Source of the DNA: Lachnospiraceae bacterium
Lineage (GTDB): Bacteria > Bacillota > Clostridia > Lachnospirales > Lachnospiraceae
Direction: 5' to 3'
DNA length: 12,640 nucleotides
NCBI GenBank assembly: GCA_900771955.1
Contig: CAAGPW010000002.1
Location: 1-12,640 of the forward strand
Made by a program: the position numbers and the translations under genes. The first letter of the stretch is position 1, and each line of letters opens with the position of its first letter. Positions 7,551-12,640 of the stretch are shown here, piece by piece. Below the pieces are notes generated by a model. It was not told the DNA's origin, searched no databases, and saw only the letters and a program-made list of their open reading frames with translations.

Positions 7551-8708
7551 TTATTTCTCCCCCTTATAATATGTTTCCACGAACTCTTTTTTGTATTTTC
7601 TGTGCTTATACACATAATAGCCGAGGAACACAACAACAACCGCGGCTGCCACCACACGCAAGCCCAGGATCAGCGATGCATTCATAAACGGACTGTCTTT
7701 GCTTACGATCTCCGTCACCTGATCGGTCGCAAGCATCGAGGCATCATAGCCGTTCTCTGTCTTCTGCGTCTCTGTCCACGAGCCTTTCAACGCAACATTT
7801 CTTACGAAATTCTGCCCGGAGTCACAATGTGCAAAAATCTGGTATTCGCCGTCTTTTGCATCTTTTGTCACGATAAGCTTTCCGTTCTTATCAAAAGCTG
7901 CTCCTTCTGCACTGCCGCCATCGGCTTTTTTTATCTCATAAGATACCTTTTCTTTGTCTGAAACTGCTGTTCCTTCCATATTATAAAAAGCGACACTGTA
8001 TTCCGCAATGCTTTCCCCGACCGTCGGGCGAAGCACCGTATCTGCCCCGCTTACCTCAAACCAGATCAGTGTCTGCATGTCGGCGGCAGGAAGTACGCGG
8101 ATTGCTTCTAAAGTGACATGCAGCGTATCATCCTCCGGCAGCACAAAAGTAAAACCGATACCGTAAATGCCATCTATGTCTTCCTTATCCTTCGTCTGTT
8201 CCAGTGCAAAAAACGGCAGATAAACTTCTCCATTAAAATCCGCCGGAATCGTAAAGCAGCCAAGATCTGTCTCTGTCTCCTGCCAGGTATTTCCCTCCTT
8301 TAAGACCACTTTTGCTCCATCCCTGACAACCAGCACTTCATCATCCTGTGTACTGAGCAGCATATTCATTTTTACATCTTCCGCCTGTTCATTGACAAGG
8401 GACAGCACAATACCGCTGTAGCCCTCCAGTTTTTGTTTTGTATTTTCAAAGAATGACACCGGATACTGATCTTCCTTCTGCCCTTCCGTGGAAAATTCCA
8501 GGCTTAGCTGATCCTTTTCCTTATCATAGGTAATCTGCGGAGAAAATGCTGCGTCGGCATCTTCTCCTTCCTCAAACTTATCCAGATCAATGGTAAACTC
8601 TTTCGGCGGCTCCGCCTTCTTCGCTCCCATAACCGGAAACGGCAACCCGAGCAGGAATACTGTAAAAAACAATATCCCTGCTCCTTTTTTTATTCTACTT
8701 TGCAACAT
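7551..8708 (-). CDS. Anchored beta-rich surface protein in the BcsB position
   Basis: Secreted, membrane-anchored protein of 385 residues. The N-terminus MLQSRIKKG plus a hydrophobic stretch is a signal peptide, with likely cleavage after VMGA (residue 29). A long extracellular part follows, then one C-terminal membrane helix (about 343-365) and a short basic cytoplasmic tail. The region about 38-208 alternates beta strands with a spacing reminiscent of jelly-roll carbohydrate-binding domains (GYSGIVLSL, GEVYLPFF, GIYGIGFTF). The region about 213-308 resembles a bacterial Ig-like domain. I recognise no named family. I chose ATG 8708 because AAGGA sits 7 bases upstream and the signal peptide then starts cleanly. 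The longer ATG at 8729 has only a weak site. Its place between synthase and acetylation genes, and its signal-peptide/C-terminal-anchor layout, suggest the role of BcsB/CcsB (binding synthase and guiding the chain), although it is half the length of proteobacterial BcsB. Stop codon abuts the MBOAT start. Confidence 0.8.
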   Translation of the reverse strand: MLQSRIKKGAGILFFTVFLLGLPFPVMGAKKAEPPKEFTIDLDKFEEGEDADAAFSPQITYDKEKDQLSLEFSTEGQKEDQYPVSFFENTKQKLEGYSGIVLSLVNEQAEDVKMNMLLSTQDDEVLVVRDGAKVVLKEGNTWQETETDLGCFTIPADFNGEVYLPFFALEQTKDKEDIDGIYGIGFTFVLPEDDTLHVTLEAIRVLPAADMQTLIWFEVSGADTVLRPTVGESIAEYSVAFYNMEGTAVSDKEKVSYEIKKADGGSAEGAAFDKNGKLIVTKDAKDGEYQIFAHCDSGQNFVRNVALKGSWTETQKTENGYDASMLATDQVTEIVSKDSPFMNASLILGLRVVAAAVVVVFLGYYVYKHRKYKKEFVETYYKGEK

Positions 8709-8744
8709 TTCTTTTTCCTTATTCACCATTCTATTCTCTTTACC

Positions 8745-11051
8745 TTACAGACTGTTCATCTCTGAAAATTCATCCAATGCCAGCACGCGCTCTTTTTTCA
8801 GGCTGTGCCGCTGCACAAAACGCCCTGTTCCGCCAAAGCTGTGTTCTTCGATCCACTGACTTAATTTTTCCTGTTTTGCCGGATCTTTGTGCAGTTCTTT
8901 ATAGTTTTCCACCTGATACAGATACGTATCTGCTCCCATTTCAGCTTTGCAGGCGACATGCAGAGCGACTCCGTCACACAGCGGAATACTCATTTTCTCT
9001 TTTTTCTCACCGGAATAAGTAAGCAGCAGATATTTATAATTGTAATTTTCGATTCCGATCTTCACGCCGTCCTTTGATACCACATTTGCCTGAATCGGAA
9101 TACGCGCCATCTTCCGGTTCTGAAATTCCTTTTTCGGCGCTCTTCCCGTGATATTCAAGCGCAGATCATCAAAACTTGAAGATGATTCATCCAGGTTGAC
9201 CGGCATGGATGTGAAATTATCATAAATAATATAGATATATTCGCTCTTGCTTTCAAGCATATCCTCAATGGAAAATACATACTTCCACTGATCGCCCTGA
9301 CGTGTGACAAGAACCACTCTGCCCCGCACGCGCGCCTCATACTTTTTATCATGTACCGTGATAAAAAGCGGTTCTTCGTCATCAAAATCCACCGGCTCCT
9401 TTAACAGGATCGAAATTCCTCCCTCCGATGCATCCTGACTCATTCCTTCCACTGTTACAATTCCGTTCGTGACCTCACAGGATTCCTTCACCACCATACG
9501 CTCGTATTTGCGGTATGCTTTTCTGCCAAGGACAAAGAAGATCGACATGATAATATTGTAAAAATTACTGATCAGCCAGAATAAGATAACAAAGTAATCG
9601 ATTCTTCCCGTATCAAAAGTCCAGCGCACGCAGTTCCAGATACCGATGACAGACAAAACAGCAAGTATGATATGCGGTATTGCATAATGCCAGGTTCTCT
9701 CTTTTTTCTCCGCACTGCTCGACTTTTGGGTAACCTTGAACTTTTTCATGGAAATTCCAAAGGTCTCAAGCAGTGTCGGTATCATGAGAAATGGAAACAG
9801 GACTGTCTCATATACATTCGTCCATTTGGTTGTCCGGATGTTGTGGCTCATCATCTTTAAACAGACATTACTGCTGATATACATCGGCAGCCAGAAGATC
9901 AGAACCTCGATCAGAGTACAGCGCACCACCATGACATCAAATGTTGCAAACAGGATTGGAGACATAATGTAGATAAATCGTTTCCATGACGCATACCAGT
10001 ACCACACGGATGCAAGATAATTGGCCCGCTGGCTGAATTTCAGCTTCGGAGTAAACAAAAGATGCAGCTTCCGCCCTGTACAGATACAGCCGCGTGCCCA
10101 GCGCGTACGCTGTGAGATCAGTGCCTTCAGATCTGTTGGGGACAGACCGGATGCAAGCACTTCATTTAACGCATAGCAGATATAGCCCTTCTTCTGGATC
10201 AGGATTCCGGTCGCAAAGTCCTCGGTAATGCTCTTTTCATAAAAACCGCCGACATCTTCAAGCGCACGCCTTGTAATCACGGTATTGGAACCACCGTAAA
10301 TTACACTGTTACTCTTATTTCTGGACACCTGAACATCTTTATAGAAATAATCCTGTTCATTCGGTATCCGGTTCTCTGAAAAAAGATTATACTGGAACAG
10401 ATCCGGATTATAAAAAGTCTGCGGTGTCTGGATAAATCCAAGATGCACCTGTTCTTCCTCCGGAAGTTCACGGTTCTTCTTTTCCTGATCTGCAAAATAT
10501 GCCATTGTACGGATCAGAAAATCGTGCTTTGGGATCATATCCGCATCAAAGGTTGCAATATAAGGCGATGCGGTTACCGACATTGCATGATTTAAATTTC
10601 CGGCCTTTGCGCCTTTATGATCCTCTCTTTTGATATAACCGACATGCATCTGCGCAGCCAGTTTTTCCACCTCTTTACGGCTTCCGTCATCACAGAAATA
10701 AATATGTACCTTGCTCTTATCCGGATAGTCCATATGTACGCATCCATTGATCGTCCGGTATAGGATCTCAATTGGTTCGTTATAAGTAGCAATCAGTACA
10801 TCTACCTCCGGATAATCTTCCGGTTCCACTTTCGGGAACTTTGGATACCTGATATTGCTCATGTTAAAATAATGTACAAAAGCTTCCAGCATTCCGAGAA
10901 TTTCTACTACAAGCAGTGCAATTCCCGCCACCAGCGAAAGTATTCCGGAATCTGTCGGAACCGTATAAAAAATTCGCCAATACAGATACAGGATGGTCCA
11001 TCCGATATTGAAGATCATCCAGCTCCTGAATTTAATGACTTCCCTTCTCAC
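8745..11051 (-). CDS. bcsA: BcsA-type cellulose synthase with PilZ domain
   Basis: Processive family-2 glycosyltransferase, expected to polymerise UDP-glucose into beta-1,4-glucan and push the chain through the membrane. The 768 residues hold two N-terminal membrane helices (about 12-30, 36-60), a GT-A domain (about 64-330) with ATYNEP (88-93), DDG (121-123), FDAD (168-171), TED (276-278) and QRTRW (314-318, the QxxRW motif), then about five helices (350-508). A gating-loop motif FKVTQK (438-443) fits the FxVTxK consensus of BcsA. A PilZ domain follows with RxxxR (Arg510, Arg514) and DxSxxG (540-545), spaced as in c-di-GMP-binding BcsA, so c-di-GMP control is likely. About 130 further residues (620-768) carry a second RxxxR (646-650). 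The GTG start at 11051 lies about 30 bases after the predicted transcription start. Its ribosome site is weak, and ATG 11018 with AGGAG 4 bases upstream is possible. First gene of the cluster; position equals ccsA of C. difficile. Hyaluronan- or mixed-glucan-type synthases are less likely given gating loop plus PilZ. Confidence 0.92.
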   Translation of the reverse strand: MRREVIKFRSWMIFNIGWTILYLYWRIFYTVPTDSGILSLVAGIALLVVEILGMLEAFVHYFNMSNIRYPKFPKVEPEDYPEVDVLIATYNEPIEILYRTINGCVHMDYPDKSKVHIYFCDDGSRKEVEKLAAQMHVGYIKREDHKGAKAGNLNHAMSVTASPYIATFDADMIPKHDFLIRTMAYFADQEKKNRELPEEEQVHLGFIQTPQTFYNPDLFQYNLFSENRIPNEQDYFYKDVQVSRNKSNSVIYGGSNTVITRRALEDVGGFYEKSITEDFATGILIQKKGYICYALNEVLASGLSPTDLKALISQRTRWARGCICTGRKLHLLFTPKLKFSQRANYLASVWYWYASWKRFIYIMSPILFATFDVMVVRCTLIEVLIFWLPMYISSNVCLKMMSHNIRTTKWTNVYETVLFPFLMIPTLLETFGISMKKFKVTQKSSSAEKKERTWHYAIPHIILAVLSVIGIWNCVRWTFDTGRIDYFVILFWLISNFYNIIMSIFFVLGRKAYRKYERMVVKESCEVTNGIVTVEGMSQDASEGGISILLKEPVDFDDEEPLFITVHDKKYEARVRGRVVLVTRQGDQWKYVFSIEDMLESKSEYIYIIYDNFTSMPVNLDESSSSFDDLRLNITGRAPKKEFQNRKMARIPIQANVVSKDGVKIGIENYNYKYLLLTYSGEKKEKMSIPLCDGVALHVACKAEMGADTYLYQVENYKELHKDPAKQEKLSQWIEEHSFGGTGRFVQRHSLKKERVLALDEFSEMNSL

Positions 11052-11087
11052 TGTTTCCCCACTTTCTATGATCTTTTATGTGTAGCT

Positions 11088-11116
11088 ATTATAGTTTTTT
11101 ATGCGCTTCACTTCAA
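11088..11116 (-). promoter_or_regulatory. SigA-type promoter of the polysaccharide cluster
   Basis: On the minus strand TTGAAG (11116-11111) is followed after exactly 17 bases by a perfect TATAAT (11093-11088). Transcription would begin near 11081, leaving an untranslated leader of only about 30 bases, too short for a c-di-GMP riboswitch. The promoter begins 34 bases after the Lgt-like gene ends, and no terminator is visible in between. Confidence 0.75.
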
Positions 11117-11150
11117 TATTATGCTACTTTTCTTCTATTTTTCTGTTATT

Positions 11151-11861
11151 TTATATCTCTGTCGCCTTATATCTTTGCCGGTTCCATCGACAACAGATGA
11201 TCGTCAGAGCTATAATGGTCAGACATCCAAACTGATTTTTAGAGATCATGGTGTCTTTATGCACATCCCGCAAAAAATCCAGCATAAATTTTGCCATGCT
11301 GCAAATAAGGATCATGTGGCAGACACTGATTTCATTTTTCATTTTTTCAAATGCCAGAAACAGAGCTAAAAATACCACTGTTTCCACAAATGGAACCGGC
11401 AACGCATAATCGTGTACAATCTCCTGATTTCTTACATATCGGACTGCAAACGGCCCTGCAAACGCAATTCCACCGCAGCATCCGCCGAACAGGCATCCCA
11501 GTTTTGCGATACTGTATATAAGCGGCAATGCCGTCACACACGCTTCCCGGATCACTTTGCTGCTGGCTTTGAAAATAAAACTGCATAATAAAGCGCCCAC
11601 GAACACCCCCGTTGCTCCGCCCAGGCTTGTAAATCCTGCTTTGAGCGGCATTTTAAACGACATCACTGCCGATATCAGATTCCCAAGTACCAGGATGGAT
11701 ATGAAATTTAAAAATAAAATATACATGATATATTCTGTTTTCATGCCACTGTGTTTCAACCGGACTGCCACATAAATCAACCCGATCACAACGGATGCAA
11801 AAAGACATATTGCATATGGTGCAATAACCCAGTGTTCCATGCGCGATAAATCAATCGTCAT
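11151..11861 (-). CDS. Lgt-family integral membrane protein, atypical
   Basis: A 236-residue membrane protein with about seven hydrophobic segments and the sequence layout of prolipoprotein diacylglyceryl transferase (Lgt): GG-containing loop SLGGATGVFVGA (79-90), AKLGCLFGGCCGG (119-131) at the place of the Lgt GRxGNFxN motif, PVPFVE (155-160), KFMLDFLR (191-198) and KNQFGCLTI (208-216). True Lgt transfers diacylglycerol from phosphatidylglycerol to the lipobox cysteine. Here the arginine of the GRxGN motif is Lys120 and the asparagine is Cys, and the protein is shorter than typical Lgt (about 260-290), so it is probably a paralogue with another lipid-linked function rather than the housekeeping enzyme. 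ATG 11861 has GAGGA 6 bases upstream, overlapping the stop of the preceding gene 10 bases away, so the two form an operon. Family membership is good, activity is uncertain. Confidence 0.75.
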   Translation of the reverse strand: MTIDLSRMEHWVIAPYAICLFASVVIGLIYVAVRLKHSGMKTEYIMYILFLNFISILVLGNLISAVMSFKMPLKAGFTSLGGATGVFVGALLCSFIFKASSKVIREACVTALPLIYSIAKLGCLFGGCCGGIAFAGPFAVRYVRNQEIVHDYALPVPFVETVVFLALFLAFEKMKNEISVCHMILICSMAKFMLDFLRDVHKDTMISKNQFGCLTIIALTIICCRWNRQRYKATEI

Positions 11862-11871
11862 TTCATATCCT

Positions 11872-12393
11872 CTATTTTATCATATTTCCAATGGCATACC
11901 CAATCTCACCACAGTCCCGGAGGCCGTAAATACAGCTTCCTATGAACAAACCGCACGCAATTACCGTTACAAGAACCGTTACTACCAGAAGAATGATCTG
12001 CACAATATAAATCCACATGAGCACTTTCCCGAATGTACTGTCCGGATATTTCACTCTCACCACGATCATAATTACCATTGCTGCTATAAAACACAGGCTT
12101 TGTACTGTCTCTGCAAGCAACGTTAACCCTGTTGCCAGACTCTCATTTTCATCCAAGCTATTGATAAAAGGCTGGAATATTGTGATGTCATGTACGATAA
12201 GATACCCCGCCATGATGAATCCTCCCAGCACGATCGGTCCATAGCACAGACACAGACTTAAAACACACAGGCAGTTTGCCTTCTTTTTTTCTTCGGGTGT
12301 CATCATTTTTTTGCCGCCGTCTGGCATACCACTTCCGTCTGGCATACCGTTTTTATATGGTATCCCACTTCCATTCATGTAATTTGTTTCCAT
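11872..12393 (-). CDS. Small membrane protein with Gly/Pro hexad repeats
   Basis: A 173-residue protein of unknown function. Residues 8-26 are soluble and made of six-residue units (GSGIPY, KNGMPD, GSGMPD). A charged stretch follows (MTPEEKKK, 31-38), then three or four membrane segments (about 41-66, 89-112, 122-154) rich in Cys, Val and Ile. Eight cysteines lie in or next to the membrane segments. The overall layout, a polar repeat-rich N-terminus before a short membrane bundle, resembles small DUF4190-like proteins of Bacillota, but I see no motif that fixes a family. ATG 12393 has GAGGAG upstream and a TATAAT promoter at 12441-12469. It is the first gene of a two-gene unit with the Lgt-like gene, 10 bases apart. 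No function is proposed. Confidence 0.75.
   Translation of the reverse strand: METNYMNGSGIPYKNGMPDGSGMPDGGKKMMTPEEKKKANCLCVLSLCLCYGPIVLGGFIMAGYLIVHDITIFQPFINSLDENESLATGLTLLAETVQSLCFIAAMVIMIVVRVKYPDSTFGKVLMWIYIVQIILLVVTVLVTVIACGLFIGSCIYGLRDCGEIGYAIGNMIK
12317..12348 (-). repeat. Tandem 18-bp coding repeat
   Basis: The 14-base string CCGTCTGGCATACC occurs at 12317-12330 and again at 12335-12348, a period of 18 bases. It encodes the six-residue GMPDGS-type units near the N-terminus of the small membrane protein. A diverged further unit (GSGIPY/KNGMPD) lies at 12349-12372. The 18-base period keeps the frame, so unit number could vary between strains without breaking the gene. Confidence 0.8.
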
Positions 12394-12440
12394 AAACTCT
12401 CTCCTCTTTTATATTGACTTATTAAATCTATTACTACAAT

Positions 12441-12469
12441 ATTATAAAAAAACCTTTTTCTCCCGTCTA
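12441..12469 (-). promoter_or_regulatory. Promoter of the small membrane protein / Lgt-like unit
   Basis: On the minus strand TAGACG (12469-12464) is followed after 17 bases by a perfect TATAAT (12446-12441). Four of six -35 bases match TTGACA. Transcription would begin near 12434, about 40 bases before the ATG at 12393. The -35 box overlaps the end of the repeat-like segment to its right. Confidence 0.5.
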
Positions 12470-12565
12470 CACTTCTTTTGCAAAAACACCATTATCGAGG
12501 CGGAATGCGTTTGACGCATTGCCATTACAGGGACGACCTGCCCATCCTCCCAAGCTTGCCCGCTT
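12467..12565 (-). other. Start-less 32-codon frame in a repeat-like segment
   Basis: Between a stop at 12568-12566 and TAG at 12469-12467 the minus strand has an open frame of 32 codons with no ATG. It includes GRPCNGNASNAF and RLDNGVFAKEV. Base composition is richer in G+C than the A/T-rich bases around it. I have an unverified impression of having seen this ending in many short predicted proteins of Lachnospiraceae, which would make it a dispersed repeat giving spurious protein ends rather than a gene. There is no ribosome binding site or start, so I do not call it a CDS. Confidence 0.4.
12504..12520. repeat. Small 7-bp hairpin
   Basis: AATGCGT (12504-12510) and ACGCATT (12514-12520) form a perfect 7-bp inverted repeat around a TTG loop. 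It lies inside the repeat-like segment and has no T run beside it, so it is not a terminator. Confidence 0.6.
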
Positions 12566-12638
12566 TTACGCTATAGGAAAGATCATAATTACATTCTTTA
12601 TCCCATTAACGTAACGAGGTCTTTCCTATAGCGTAAAA
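12564..12638. repeat. Perfect 19-bp inverted repeat, possible mini-element
   Basis: TTTTACGCTATAGGAAAGA at 12564-12582 is exactly the reverse complement of 12620-12638, with 37 bases between. Neither outer flank has the T run of an intrinsic terminator: on the minus strand the second arm runs into AAAAGCGGG, and on the plus strand into A residues at the window edge. The perfect arms suggest terminal repeats of a small dispersed element or a structured RNA. The segment to its left (12467-12563) may belong to the same unit. The right border is cut by the window. Confidence 0.7.
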
Positions 12639-12640
12639 AA

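Noticed and set aside
11052..11150. Possible c-di-GMP riboswitch before the cellulose synthase gene
   Set aside because: The predicted leader is only about 30 bases and the whole gap is 99 bases, A/T-rich, with no conserved GEMM-like stems or tetraloop arrangement visible.
10872..11369. Open plus-strand frame of 165 codons across the cluster promoter
   Set aside because: It is antisense to the synthase N-terminus and the Lgt-like gene, both supported by motifs, and it covers the TTGAAG/TATAAT promoter.
12564..12638. The 19-bp inverted repeat read as an intrinsic terminator
   Set aside because: No T run follows the stem on either strand within the window, and the 37-base loop is long for that role.
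1..12640. CRISPR array, tRNA or rRNA genes, prophage or toxin-antitoxin genes
   Set aside because: I saw no regularly spaced repeats, no cloverleaf or rRNA-like stretches and no gene of those kinds on either strand.

Overview
The window looks like a piece of a Clostridia (Bacillota) chromosome, most likely from the Lachnospiraceae. This rests on the conserved gdpP-rplI-dnaB order, strong AGGAGG-type ribosome binding sites, TATAAT promoters, moderate GC content and Gram-positive style membrane proteins. The genus is not determined. All ten recognised genes lie on the minus strand, so the window reads from right to left.

Region by region, in transcription order. (1) 12640-12394: a gene-free right edge with a perfect 19-bp inverted repeat, a small 7-bp hairpin and a start-less 32-codon reading frame that together look like a repeat element, then a promoter. 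(2) 12393-11151: a two-gene unit of a small membrane protein with six-residue Gly/Pro repeats and an integral membrane protein of the Lgt fold family with altered active-site residues. (3) 11116-4906: a four-gene exopolysaccharide cluster behind a very good TTGAAG-N17-TATAAT promoter. It holds a BcsA-type cellulose synthase with gating loop and c-di-GMP-binding PilZ domain, a signal-peptide/C-terminal-anchor surface protein in the place of BcsB, an AlgI-type MBOAT O-acyltransferase, and an AlgJ/AlgX-type DHHW acetylation protein. (4) 4832-926: the conserved unit gdpP (c-di-AMP phosphodiesterase), rplI (ribosomal protein L9) and dnaB (replicative helicase), closed by a strong hairpin terminator at 870-913. 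(5) 842-1: a MerR-type DNA-binding protein with its own promoter, whose real start is probably a GTG inside the longest frame, then a terminator-like hairpin at the left edge.

The cluster in region 3 is the most interesting part. Its likely job is c-di-GMP-gated synthesis and export of a beta-glucan (cellulose or similar) that is O-acetylated outside the membrane. The synthase makes and extrudes the chain, the anchored beta-rich protein probably guides or holds it, and the MBOAT/DHHW pair passes acetyl groups across the membrane onto it. The layout recalls the Clostridioides difficile ccs (clostridial cellulose synthase) genes and the acetylated-cellulose wss genes of Pseudomonas, but no endoglucanase gene is present here. 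The second protein is only about half the length of BcsB, and the synthase carries an extra C-terminal domain with a second RxxxR motif. Polymer identity and acetylation are inferences from motifs and context.
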